Shown one piece after another: positions 1-11,923 of a DNA stretch of 63,979 bases; position 1 is the first letter of the stretch, and each line of letters starts with the position of its first letter. The DNA is from Theristus sp. LFF4_11. Its lineage: Eukaryota; Nematoda; Chromadorea; Monhysterida; Xyalidae. The notes beneath the pieces are model-generated. The model ran no database searches and was not told the DNA's origin. It worked only from the letters and a program-made list of their open reading frames with translations. The stretch is taken from positions 1 to 63,979 of the forward strand of contig JASANC010003493.1 in assembly GCA_030248135.1 (NCBI GenBank), written 5' to 3'. Both the position numbers and the translations under genes were made by a program.

Positions 1-30
1 GATAGATAGATAGATAGATAGATAGATAGA
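1..30. repeat. (GATA)n microsatellite
   Basis: The first 30 bases are a perfect tetranucleotide GATA tract, cut by the window edge. Similar GATA-rich stretches occur inside the repeat at 8932-10473, so this may be part of a larger element extending to the left. Confidence 0.9.
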
Positions 31-69
31 AGATTGTTACTCACGAGTTGTAGCACTTGCTGCTGGACA

Positions 70-1114
70 TAGGGTTAGGGGGAAAAAAAAAATCCGGATT
101 TTTTTTTTAAATTAAAAAAAAATTTTTTTTTTTTAATTTTTTTTACAAGTTAGGTTTGTTCGAAGCGTCTCGTCGAGCTGAGTTCATCTAGACTATTTTC
201 AGAACGATCCGGAAAACTATAAGAGCGAAAATCGTGTTTTATTGAAATTATGTCCATTTCATAGAGGGAAAGTTGCATTTTCAACAGTAAAACAGGACAA
301 TTTTCGACGTGTACTTGAATATTGAACCGTTCTTAGTTGTTCCTCTTTAGAAAATTACCAAAATTTGACTGTGTTCAAAAATTCCTGTTTGCTGCTCAAA
401 AAGTCGGCAACCCCTGTCGACCCGGTCGCCCCCCCCCCCAAGACACTTACTTTCAGGTTCAACCAGCTATGCTATCTGCCACATGGCGAGAGCCCACTCT
501 TCAAATCATCGTATCGAAAACACGTACCATGATTTCGCGATCACGTTGCGGGCAACTGACAGACGCAAGTTTAACACGTTAGTTTAGCTCAGCACGCAAG
601 TTTTAACATGTGGCCATGTTATCGGGTATCTGAAAAACGGTCGTGTGATGTGGTATTAACCAACATCTCCGCTCCAATTGTTTAACAATATATCGCACAA
701 CTCCATTGTAGACCTATAACATACGCCAATCAACAAAATATCATGTTCATCTCATGGCCTACCGACTGAAAAAACATGTTCTAAGTTGCAAGAAAACGAT
801 TTCTGAAACGATATTTCAATTCAGTTAAGTCATTTCAACGCTAAAAATTGACTCTAGAAGTCATCCAAATCGAAAAACATGGAGTACGTCGGTCAAAATG
901 ACCAAATAATGACATGTACCTAAGCACACAAAGAAGTTGGGAAGAAAATTTGGTTTGAACTTTCAAAAAATTATGCCATAAATCGAATTTTCAGAGCAAA
1001 GTAGAAGAAAAATTTTTCAAATTTTTTTTTAAGTTTGAAAAAAAAATCCAAATTTAAAAAAAAAACGAAAAAAAAAATAAAAAAAAAATTTTTTTTTCAA
1101 AGCCCCTAACCCTA
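70..1114 (+). mobile_element. hAT-like non-autonomous element, family A, copy 1
   Basis: The element starts TAGGGTTAGGGG and ends CCCCTAACCCTA, and is flanked by a perfect 8-bp duplication, GCTGGACA, at 62-69 and 1115-1122. An 8-bp duplication with TAGGG termini fits the hAT superfamily. Subterminal regions are long A and T runs. Length is 1,045 bp and no transposase-like reading frame is present. It is about 1 kb alike to copies at 4018-5080 and, inverted, 9398-10436. Confidence 0.88.
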
Positions 1115-1122
1115 GCTGGACA

Positions 1123-4009
1123 CAGAAAGTCCTCCCAAGAACCCAATTTTAACGTTGCACAGTCACAAACAAACACACAGACACACACACACGATATTAC
1201 AGTGTGCTCGCAGATTCTAAGCAAATCGCGAACAATTCAGACTGGAAAAAACTTATTGATGATGACGTGAAGTCTTCAGATGAAGAATTTGATTCAGCTG
1301 ATTGATCGCCATTATTGAAATGTAAATGCCAACTTTGTAGTAGCCAATCAGCGTGCAGTGCTTGAGTTAGTTTACAACTGTTACTCTACCCTCTGGTATT
1401 CTCAGACAATGAAACAACATCGGCAATGTTTCTTCAAAACCAGGCCTTTTTGCGAAAAAAGAAATTTCACACCCCATGATCAAAACAAAACCATGTACCG
1501 ATTCCGGAAAAGCGTCCACAATTCTCGGATGGTAAGTTGCATTGATGCGGTCATTTTTGTCAACCGAAATCTTCCTTGACACGACAGGCAACTCGTGAGA
1601 CTCTGTTAAACGGCTGACATCCTTCTCTTGCAGATCCGTATCAAAGAAATGCGCTCGAAAATAGTCTGCAATTTCAAAAACGAACACAATTACTGCCAAA
1701 ACACACAGTTGAACTGTAACTCACACAATAGGTTTTTCGCTTGGGATTGAGCACAGTGATCAGCTCAGGACTTTTTCTCACAATGTATTGAGTGTCAGTG
1801 TCTTTTGACACCTGCATAGTCTTTTAGGTGTCAAACAAACACTGTCCTGCCCAGTGCCCCAGCCAGATGCAGCCAATCAGCATGCCAGATGCCCGCATGC
1901 ACGAGTTTCAAATGTTTTACAATTCAACTGCACAATACTTGACAACGAAACAGAGTTTTACGCGTATGCCTGTAATGTTGCGAAACCGGTCAGTCAGTGT
2001 TAGGGTGATGTTTGAAAAAATAAAAAATTTTCAGTTGCCTTGATAGCATTGATACCCGTTGTTAATTTGAGTGAAACGGGTAACCACAAATACCCACTAA
2101 CCAGTAATTTTCACTGCCGCACTGTGTGGTTCATCCTCAGGGTCACTGGAGTTTTGTTCGTTCACCGACACAGGAGTGTCCACTTTTGGCGCCTGTTCAA
2201 AAAAAGCAAATTTCTTTTCCATTCAGATCGCTTGAAATTTCAGCAAAAGGGAAAACAAATTTGTTAACCTTTTTAGCAACTTTCTCAGTGCGTTGCCGTC
2301 GTTTTCGACCCACTTCCATGTCGTCAAAGTGTGTCTTCTACGCTTTCTGAGAAAATTTCGTTTTCTGAAACGCTGCACGTTTTGAACCAATGGTGAAACG
2401 GCTTTTCAGTTTTCAGATGTGAGAAATACTGGTTCACTTCTTACTGGAAAAGAAAAGTGCACACGGAGAAACGTTTGTTTTTCTCAGATTCAAACACACC
2501 AACGGTGTCAGTGTGTTTTCATTTCGTTATTGCCACTTACAGAAACAAAAAAAGAAAAAAAAACACAAGATTCAACAAGCCTCAAATAAAAAAGTGTTCC
2601 GATTCTTTCATGACAGTGAACGCAAGTAAAACACCACTCATGACGAAAAATAGTTGATCAATAATTGATATCTGATAACTATTTCTGCAAGTTTCATTTT
2701 TCCAATCATTTTGAAAGAAAATTCCACACAAATAGAAATAAAAGCAATATGAAATCAACGAAGAAAGGATAAAAATGTGTGACTTTTGACACCGCACCTA
2801 ACGGGCAGAGAAGTGGTTTTGGTAAATTAAAAGTTTGTTTTTGAAATAGCGACTGCCGTGAACAGAAAGTGTCAATAAATTCGATGGTTTACAATTGATA
2901 TTCATTACGCGCAGTCCAATGTGTCTGAATTTCAGCAATATTAGAAGCAGCAAATCAGCCATGAGAATCTGAATCAGACAATTGAAGAAAATCAATCATT
3001 GCATTTTGTCACTGCACGTTGAAAGCATCAATAGAATTTGCAAAATTTGTGTTCTGTTCGTGTAAGTATCGTCTTAAGCTGCAACCACAGTGTGCGAGTA
3101 TTGGGCACAGAAAGTTAGAAATGAAGTCACAAAACACTATACCAGCTCATGACGTCACATATCTGTCAGATTTTTATACTCACTTTAACAGTAAGTTTTC
3201 CACCAACACGCACTTGAAATAATGAAAAAAACATGAATCGACAATAATTTTGAATGCACGTTGTGGCATTTTGTTGCTCACTCGAACAAACGTAAAAGAC
3301 AAAAGATATTTTGACAAGAAAATTTATCTGTGCTTCCTGACAAAAAAGACAAAAAATCAACAACACAATATTGAACCGGATCTGTTGGCGAGAGAAAAAA
3401 AGCAAAACAAATCGCCAGATAATATTTCTTTGAACGCTTTTACAACAGTTCATCGTTGAAGGGAACGCATATGCACAAAACAAACTATTCAGTTCGATTT
3501 CAACCGGTGCTAGTCGTGATTATACAAACGAGCTGATAGATCAGCTTTTCGGAACACAAACGTTTTTCCGGAACACAGATTGTCACTGACTGATTTCAAA
3601 TTATTCAGTTTCCACTGTCATGCTGTAAATACCACAACAAAACAATGCAACACTTTTTTGATTTGTTGCATCTTCATTAAGCAACCAAACCAATCAACCA
3701 GTTCCATCCAACGGTGTCTTGTTGTGGTAATTTATTATTTTTTTCAACTTTTTGGTGGTGGTTTTACTTTTGCAGCGAACAGACAATGGTGGAAATTGAA
3801 AATTCTGTCATAATTCTATTTTCACAAACCAGTATCACTCAGCATGCGGTGAGCTTTTTATGCCACCAATGAAGATTTTTAAATCAGAAAATCCAAAGGA
3901 AACGCTCAAACGCACGTCACCGACACAGCAGAACACCTCAACAAAATGATTCGTTTAAAAATGCCGTAAAAACACAAGAAATCATCAACGGGCATTAAAA
4001 AACGACACC
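1123..4009. other. Unassigned 2.9-kb stretch between two family A elements
   Basis: No gene is recognised. Two overlapping short open frames occur near 1358-1699, one on each strand. The plus frame meets a good splice donor (GGATG followed by gtaagt, near 1530) and an acceptor (ctcttgcag) near 1633, so a small exon is possible, but its product resembles no family I know. The rest is AT-rich with short frames that look random. A CRE-like TGACGTCA lies near 3150. Confidence 0.4.
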
Positions 4010-4017
4010 CACAAGAA

Positions 4018-5080
4018 TAGGGTTAGGGGAAAAAAAAAATCCGGATTTTTTTTTTTAAATTAAAAAAAAATTTTTTTTTTTAAAAAAAAAATTTTTTTTT
4101 TACAAGTTAGGTTCGTTCGAAGCGTCTCGTCGAGCTGAGTTCATCTAGACTATTTTCAGAACGATCCGGGAAACTATAAGAGCGAAAATCGTGTTTTATT
4201 GAAATTATGTCCATTTCATAGAGGGAAAGTTGCATTTTCAACAGTAAAACAGGGCAATTTTTCACGTGTACTTGAATATTGAACCGTTCTTAGTGGTTCC
4301 TCTTTAGAAAATTACCAAAATTTGACTGTGTTCAAAAATTCCTGTTTGCTGTAGCTAAGTCGGCAACCCCTGTCGACCCGGTCGCCCCCCCCCCCAAGAC
4401 ACTTACTTTCAGGTTCAACCAGCTATGCTATCTGCCACATGGCGAGAGCCCACTCTTCAAATCATCGTATCGAAAACACGTACCATGATTTCGCGATCAC
4501 GTTGCGGGCAACTGACAGACGCAAGTTTAACACGTTAGTTTAGCTCAGCACGCAAGTTTTAACATGTGGCCATGTTATCGGGTATCTGAAAAACGGTCGT
4601 GTGATGTGGTATTAACCAACGTCTCCGCTCAAATTGTTTAACAATATATCGCACAACTCCATTGTAGACCTATAACATACGCCAATCAACAAGATATCAT
4701 GTTCATCTCATGGCCTACCGACTGAAAAACATGTTCTAAGTTGCAAGAAAACGATTTCTGAAACGATATTTCAATTCAGTTAAGTCATTTCAACGCTAAA
4801 AATTGACTCTAGAAGTCATCCAAATCGAAAAACATGGAGTACGTCGGTCAAAATGACCAAATAATGACATTTACCTAAGCACACAAAGAAGTTGGGAAGA
4901 AAATTTGGTTTGAACTTTCAAAAAATTATGCCATAAATCGAATTTTCAGAGCAAAGTAGAAGAAAAAATTTTCAAATTTTTTTTTTAAGTTTGAAAAAAA
5001 AATCCAAATTTTTTTTTTTAAAAAAAAAACGAAAAAAAAAATAAAAAAAAATTTTTTTTTTTTCAAAGCCCCTAACCCTA
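4018..5080 (+). mobile_element. hAT-like non-autonomous element, family A, copy 2
   Basis: Same termini and orientation as the copy at 70-1114, 1,063 bp long, flanked by the perfect 8-bp duplication CACAAGAA at 4010-4017 and 5081-5088. It lies about 165 bp beyond the stop codon of the elongin B gene, so it may overlap or closely follow that gene's 3' untranslated region. Confidence 0.88.
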
Positions 5081-5244
5081 CACAAGAATTCTCGCTAAGC
5101 ACGTTGCTCGAAACGAAACCGAAGAGCCCGAACAAGAAAAAACATTACAAATTCAAATACAAACAAGAAACAGACATTAAAATTATTTGCAGCACGACGA
5201 TCCAAAATTCGAAACAAAAAAACCGTCAAGCAAAGTTCAAATTG

Positions 5245-7603
5245 TCATCCGTTCGCAGCGACTTGATCAGCGGGCGCGTTTGCGGGCACGGCGGCGCCGT
5301 CGTTCTGACGCATCACGTCCGGCAGAGGGGGCGGCGTCGACAGCGGCACGATCGAAACAGACTCAAACGTGCCGCACTCGTCTGCGATTTGAACGCACGG
5401 TTTTTGTGTTGTATTGTTGAAAAACAAAACAGGAAAGCGAATTGCCTTTTGACGGCGAAACCGAGATTCTCAGGTGTCTTGAAAAACGTTTCAGATGCAC
5501 AGTTTTATCCTTTCTATTGGTTCTGCGACTCAGTGCGCGCATACATAGGAAATCAGTTCCACGCGCAACGCGGACAATTCAAAACTGCTGAATCGACCCA
5601 ACATTTGTGCAGTTTTGTATTGCCGCATCAAGCATTGCACTCTCTTGCACGTGCACGCAAACGCTTTGAGGCGCAGTGCACCAGCATCCGAGAGCGAGTC
5701 TTCTCGTTCTGAAGTTGCTCGAACACTAATCGCTCACGTGCAGTCTGGCTGACGCGTGAATTGGTGCGCGACACGCGACACCAATCCACAATGACCGCGC
5801 CGCGATCACCAACAGCAACATTGGAGTCCTTTGTTTTCAAAATCGCCAAGGCGGGGCGGCAGACATGCAATTCGCACCCGTCAGCCGAAAAAAGGACACA
5901 AGTTGAAAAACTTGTGCAAATTTCTAAAGCGCTGCGAAGACATTCCTTCAGCATGCCATGCCATTTTGTACCGTTTTAAGGGTATGACACCAAAATTTCA
6001 TGGTTTCAGGCGTCTATTTATAAAAAAATGTTAGAGTTGGCACGTAGTGATGCAAATTAAAAAAAATATTTTTCCCGCTGACCATACTTCATATTTACGC
6101 ACTGCTTTCCATTCTTTTTTCGTTGGTCTGTGTTGTGCTCAAAATTACGAAACAACTTAAAAGTCAAATTTGAATGTCTCAAAATTGGCAGAACGGTTGA
6201 CCAACATTTTCAGTTGTTGTCATGACAAGGCAAATACTGCCGGACATTCAGAACAAGAACATGTTATTCGGTTAAAACAAAAGGCAACGTGACATCTCGT
6301 TGCCTAAACACGAGGCCCGACTAGACTGGTCACTGAGGCGAACTTCGCGAAGCGAAAAAGTTTTTGATGGAAAAAAGTTGCACTGCGAAACACAGTTTTT
6401 TTGGTGAAAAGCTTTGAAGATTTCTGCGGTTTGCCTGAAAATTGCAGGATGCAATTTGCATATTTTTCCAAGAAATCTGATGCAATGAGCAAAAAAGGGT
6501 GCATTTGGATGCAAAAAACCTAGGTCGTATGACCAAAGGAAAACGATAATATCGTATTTTTCTGCGAGTCTATGCACATGCACGCATATAGATTGGATTG
6601 CAGTTGTATGCTTAGGGTTGGCATCAAAAAGAAAGCCGTTTTTTTCGAGCAAAAAACTTTCAAAATTGGAGAAGGCGCGAGTGGCAGTGCCGGACATATG
6701 GCCGTGTGATCAAGCATGAAGCATGCTTTGCACGTCTGCCAACGCAGTTTGAGTGAACGCAAACGAGTGTGGTCGCCACCCCAGCTGACCGTCACGGACG
6801 CAGAGCGCGATGTGCGCGGGCGCCTGCGCTTTCGCGTTCGCCGTGCTGAATCCGGCGTCAGTCAACTCGAACTCGTCGTTCAACTCCTCCCACGTGCGCT
6901 CAACGTCGTCGTACTTGTGCAACTGTTGGTTCTCTGGCTTCACCTGGCGGCAATGAAGAAAGCAATTCAACTTTGAAACGGTGCAATGGTTGGTTGCGTG
7001 CAAACAACCACGCGTGCAAACGTTAAAGTACATAAAAGTACAGGTGTACATAACGCTCCGTAAGGTCACAAACCCGTTTGTTTGCACGCGTGTTTTTTTC
7101 GATCCGGTCGTCAGCAAGCACTTTTCAACAATCCGCTAATTTTTATGAATGCAAAAAACAGTGCTAAAACACAAACCTTCAAGATTCCCTCGACGATCTT
7201 TTTCAGCTCTTTCACTGTAGCCGTGTCTTTGGCGTCGCAGAAAATGTGCGTCTTTCCGCGCTGAATCTCAAAGAAGAGATCCTGAAAAAGTAACAGTGAA
7301 TGTGACGCAAGTCAAGATTTTATCGTATAAAATGCAGAACAGCCAGCTTTTACGATCATCAACACAATATAAACACGCTAAGCGCGCATAACAAGCAAGA
7401 AGCACACAACGATGAACATCAATTTTGAGCAGCCAAAGTCTGTCAATGTAAAAAAACAATTTCAAATCATTCTGCGTTTCGTCGACTACTCGTGTTCGTC
7501 TTGATTTTTCATCTTGATCAAATTTTGTTTTTTAATCATATCGAAAAGTGACGTTACTTACGTTTTGAGTCTGACAAACTTAACAACAGAACAAACGAAC
7601 CAT
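5245..7603 (-). CDS. elob: Elongin B (ubiquitin-like subunit of elongin/VHL-type complexes)
   Basis: Elongin B pairs with elongin C to stabilise RNA polymerase II elongation factor elongin A and to build cullin-2/5 ubiquitin ligases. Minus-strand coding exons are 7177-7281, 6790-6943 and 5245-5381, in frame across both junctions. They encode about 131 residues against 118 in human. The first exon reads [18 protein letters not shown] then [13 protein letters not shown], the ubiquitin-like fold. The middle exon carries [11 protein letters not shown] and AQAPAHIAL. The last carries [12 protein letters not shown], the conserved C-terminal tail. The start codon is probably an ATG ending a tiny exon at 7601-7603, directly followed by donor gttcgt, giving MDLFFEIQ as in relatives. 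That exon is inference. The last intron is 1.4 kb and carries nothing recognisable. Identification is firm from the whole-length pattern. Confidence 0.9.
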
Positions 7604-7665
7604 GCTTATTTTTGACGGCCAGCCTCAGCCCTCAACCCGAGCGAACGAACGAACAAACTGTGGAG

Positions 7666-8381
7666 TAGGGTTGTTAAAAAAAACAAAAATCGTCATTTTT
7701 GTTTTTTTTTAATTTTTTTTTTAAAAAATTTCAAAAATCAAAGTTGTGCTAAATCAATCAGGGAGTCCGAAGAACCACATATGATATGCAAGCGCCTCCC
7801 GAATGACTCCCGCATGGCGGAACTTTGCAGATTTTGTTTTGGTGACCTCAATTACCCCTTTTCCAAACCGTCACCATGCCTCTTCTTGTGTTTTGACCTC
7901 CAAAACGTCACTAATTGTCCCCAGCTAAGCTAATGCTGAAGTGAAGACAAACATACCGCCTTGAAATTCGATCAATTCTTCTGATGGTGTCGCGACGACA
8001 CGACACGAAGCAGCAACCAGACAGCGTAGCGCTTGCAAACGGAGCAGCGAGCACAATCGGACGCTCTGCGAGGCGAATCGTCACCTTATCTGCATCGGAA
8101 ATGGTAGGCTAAGCTTTGGGACGCTCAAAAACTTCATCGCAGATGTTGTCGAAGCCTAAAATCAGTCGGTAAAACGGCCCAAAATCGACTGCTAAAGGTT
8201 TTACGAGGTATAATCAAAGAAAATTTTTGTTGAACTTTCGAAAAATTGTGCCAAAATTGAGGTTTTCAGAGCATATAAGAGAAAAATTTTTCGAATTTTT
8301 TTTTTTTAAATCGGCATTTTTGTTTTTTTTTAATCACTTTTTTTTTAAAAAAAAAAATTTCATTTTTGTTTAACAACCCTA
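7666..8381 (+). mobile_element. hAT-like non-autonomous element, family B, copy 1
   Basis: Termini are TAGGGTTGTTAAA and TTTAACAACCCTA, flanked by the perfect 8-bp duplication CTGTGGAG at 7658-7665 and 8382-8389. Length is 716 bp. A and T runs sit next to the termini and the middle is unique sequence shared with copies at 13382-13985, 14450-15126, 53605-54300 and 61043-62828. No transposase frame is present. It lies just upstream of the elongin B gene. Confidence 0.9.
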
Positions 8382-8677
8382 CTGTGGAGACACAAAGACG
8401 TAACAGCCGCAAGATGACAGGCAATAGTGAAAATGATTTTTTGACCTCCTGAGAGTGTGATCTTCTAGCTCTAATTATTCACAAATCGCAAAACGGACGG
8501 CCAGCTTCAGAAACGAAGCGAAGACGATGACGACGAACAAACCAGCTTTTTGCACTTTTGCGTTTTTTTTGTTGACTTGACACCTGCTCAATGCAAGAAA
8601 CAATGAATGTAAATGCGTTTTATATTCAAATTCAACAACACAAAACCAATCTTTTTTAATTAGCATGAACTGTACTT

Positions 8678-8931
8678 GACTTGACACCCCCTCTAAAATT
8701 TGGCAAACACCCCCCTGGGGTCCATGGGGGGTGCATTTTTTTAAAACTTTCTGTGGGGGGGTCCCCACCCCCATGATATTTTTTCGCTTAAATTTTGAAG
8801 GAAAAACGCTAAATTTTGCTGCAAAATCTTTGAAATTACAATGAAGATGGTCAAGTTATCATATATTCAGCTTACATGATAGACTTTATAGACAAAAATC
8901 ATGATTTTCGAAAAAAATTTTCGGTGTGCAG
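8678..8931 (-). repeat. Fragment of the poly-C/poly-G family D, interrupted
   Basis: This is the reverse complement of the internal part of family D (see 11924-12490), including the shared AT-rich core with atatgataacttgaccatc in inverse. It is split by the insertion at 8932-10473. The related sequence resumes at 10474 and, after a second insertion, at 11591. Confidence 0.7.
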
Positions 8932-10473
8932 CATAGTTGTTCCAGAGCCGAGGGGTTGGGGGGGCCGATATAGATAGCTGGAGCAAATTTTCTAGATATA
9001 GATAGCTGGAAAATTTTGGGGGGGGGTGGCGGCCGGGGGGGGGGCATGTGACTTTGGGGGGGGGGCGGTCAAAATTTTGAAATTTGATAGATAGATAGAT
9101 AGCTAAAACAATAAAAAGCTAAAAAACAATAAACAGCAAAATAATGCTAAAAATACACTAAAAATCAAGTATAAGCGCGTATTTTACCCAAAATTAGCGA
9201 AATTTTCAAGAATTACGAGCAAAAATGGTCAATGTCAATTTTGCTCAAAAATTGACTCATTTTATGTCCTCGAAGACAAAAATTTTCAGATAGATAGCTG
9301 GCTGAGAAACTTTTTTAAATAGATAATAGCTGAGCCGAAAAAACCTGTTTGATAGAGATAGATTCGAAAATTTTTTGGGGGGGGGGGCCGGCCGGCCTAG
9401 GGTTAGGGGCTTTGAAAAAAAATTTTTTTTTTATTTTTTTTTGTTTTTTTTTAATTTGGATTTTTTTTTCAAACTTAAAAAAAAATTTGAAAACTTTTTC
9501 TTCTACTTTGCTCTGAAAATTCGATTTATGGCATAATTTTTTGAAAGTTCAAACCAAATTTTCTTCCCAACTTCTTTGTGTGCTTAGGTACATGTCATTA
9601 TTTGGTCATTTTGACCGACGTACTCCATGTTTTTCGATTTGGATGACTTCTAGAGTCAATTTTTAGCGTTGAAATGACTTAACTGAATTGAAATATCGTT
9701 TCAGAAATCGTTTTCTTGCAACTTAGAACATGTTTTTTCAGTCGGTAGGCCATGAGATGAACATGATATTTTGTTGATTGGCGTATGTTATAGGTCTACA
9801 ATGGAGTTGTGCGATATATTGTTAAACAATTGGAGCGGAGATGTTGGTTAATACCACATCACACGACCGTTTTTCAGATACCCGATAACATGGCCACATG
9901 TTAAAACTTGCGTGCTGAGCTAAACTAACGTGTTAAACTTGCGTCTGTCAGTTGCCCGCAACGTGATCGCGAAATCATGGTACGTGTTTTCGATACGATG
10001 ATTTGAAGAGTGGGCTCTCGCCATGTGGCAGATAGCATAGCTGGTTGAACCTGAAAGTAAGTGTCTGGGGGGGGGGGGGGGGGGCGACCGGGTCGACAGG
10101 GGTTGCCGACTTAGCTACAGCAAACAGGAATTTTTGAACACAGTCAAATTTTGGTAATTTTCTAAAGAGGAACAACTAAGAATGGTTCAATATTCAAGTA
10201 CACGTCGAAAATTGTCCTGTTTTACTGTTGAAAATGCAACTTTCCCTCTATGAAATGGACATAATTTCAATAAAACACGATTTTCGCTCTTATAGTTTTC
10301 CGGATCGTTCTGAAAATAGTCTAGATGAACTCAGCTCGACGAGACGCTTCAAACAAACCTAACTTGTAAAAAAAAATTTTTTTTTTTAATTTTTTTTTTA
10401 ATTAAAAAAAATCCGGATTTTTTTCCCCTAACCCTAGGCCGGCCCCCCAGCCCCCCCCCCTAGAACAACTATG
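8932..10473. mobile_element. GATA-rich inverted-repeat element (family E) carrying a nested hAT-like element
   Basis: It begins CATAGTTGTTCCAGAGCC and ends CTAGAACAACTATG, so the ends are inverted repeats. Flanks GTGTGCAG and GGTGCAG look like an imperfect 8-bp duplication within a family D fragment. Inside are GATAGATA runs, the phrase gatagctggagcaaatttt and several poly-G tracts. Family A copy 3 (9398-10436) sits inside it. Related fragments occur at 54330-54460 and 60180-60442. Confidence 0.65.
9398..10436 (-). mobile_element. hAT-like non-autonomous element, family A, copy 3
   Basis: Inverted relative to the copies at 70 and 4018. It is flanked by the perfect and itself palindromic 8-bp duplication GGCCGGCC at 9390-9397 and 10437-10444. 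Length is 1,039 bp. It is inserted inside the family E element and is therefore younger than that insertion. Confidence 0.88.
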
Positions 10474-10515
10474 GGTGCAGAAAATTTGGGGGGTCTCGAC
10501 TCGGCACCGTAACCC

Positions 10516-11590
10516 GGGCATTGATAAAACTACAGACCCGCACCAGACCCGACCCGATAAAAATTGTGTGATAAAACTACAGACCCGATGTCGGGTCGGG
10601 TCTAGGCCAGAAAAGCGTTGATAAAACTACAGACCCGATGTTTTTGAAAAAAATGCTCCAAAATTTGAAAAAATCAAAAAAAATAAAATTGGCCCAAAAT
10701 CGGCCAAAATAAACGTAGTTGGCTGGGAACAGGTTGCAAATATAAAAAATGTTTTTGTTTGGCGGGAAATTCAAATATTGAATTAAAACGTGTCTGGTCT
10801 GGTCACAGTCAGTTTTGTTTGCTTCACGCAGCTGATGTTACAAGTTCCATATATGAGGGTGTGGCTCTGCGAGCAACAAAACATACACGGCAGTTCTGGG
10901 CTCGTATTGGCTGCTCATGTTATCGATTTCCCAACGTGCATGAGCGTCGACTCAGGATTTAGGATTTCCTGGATTTCACGCTTTCACTATTGTTACTGCA
11001 CGCGGCTGATGTTACACGTTTCGTATATGCCCTGCACAGTACAGCATTGTCGTGTTGTTGCTCGCATAGCCACACTCTTTCATATACGAAACGTGTAACA
11101 TCAGCCGCATGCAGCAACAATAATGAACGCGTGAAATCCAGGAAATCCTGATTCGGTATTCGACGCTCATGCACGTTGGGAAATCGATAACATGAGCAGC
11201 CAATAAGAGCCCAGAACTGCCGTGTATTTTTTGTTACTCGCAGAGCCACACCCTCATATATGGAACTTGTAACATCAGCCGCGTGAAGCAAACAAAACTG
11301 ACCGTGACCAGACACATTTTGATTCAATCTTTGAATTTCCCGCCAAGCAAAAACATTTTTTATATTTGCAACCTGTTTCCAGCCAATAAGGTTTATTTAG
11401 ACCGATTTTAGGCCAATTTTATTTTTTTGAATTTTTTTTTCAAATTTTGAGCATTTTTTCAAAAACATCGGGTCTGTAGTTTTATCAACGCTTTTCTGGT
11501 CTAGACCAGACCCGACATCGGGTCTGTAGTTTTATCACACAATTTTTATCGGGTCGGGTCGGGTGCGGGTCTGTAGTTTTATCAATGCCC
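10516..11590. mobile_element. Foldback element with ~0.5-kb arms and 9-bp target duplication (Mutator-like)
   Basis: Starts GGGCATTGATAAAACTACAG and ends with its reverse complement. The two arms run to about 11030 and from about 11080, leaving a loop of roughly 50 bp, so nearly the whole element is a palindrome. It is flanked by a perfect 9-bp duplication, CCGTAACCC, at 10507-10515 and 11591-11599. Long terminal inverted repeats with 9-bp duplications are the Mutator pattern; superfamily assignment is inference. Near each end the motif ACTACAGACCCG recurs several times. No transposase is encoded. It interrupts a family D fragment. Confidence 0.82.
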
Positions 11591-11665
11591 CCGTAACCCC
11601 CCTCGAAAATTTTTTTTGGGCCCTCAAATATAGGACTTTGCTCGTCGATCTTCGACCTGAAAGTA
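11591..11665. repeat. Right remnant of the interrupted family D fragment
   Basis: After the 9-bp duplication the sequence continues with the family D phrase ccctcgaaaattttttttgggccc. It belongs with the pieces at 8678-8931 and 10474-10515. Confidence 0.6.
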
Positions 11666-11923
11666 GAAATTTTCTCAAAAAATTCTGCCCAAAAATAAAG
11701 TACACACAAAACTCTGGGCAAAAAAGCATAATGAGGTTGGCCGCTGGAGCGGAGCTTCTTTTTTAAAACGCACGCGCACCTCGCATCCGCATGCTCATGC
11801 TGATATGATCCACTAGCGCGCGTGCACACGCTCCGGCCCCAACAAAAACTTGTTCAAAACGCAATTGTTCACTTGACACTGTTTAAAAAATGTCGGGCAG
11901 CGTTCATTGCAACGTCACCAAAT

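Noticed and set aside
1358..1699. Coding exon near 1.4-1.7 kb
   Set aside because: Overlapping frames on both strands and plausible splice sites on plus, but no resemblance to any protein family and no partner exons.
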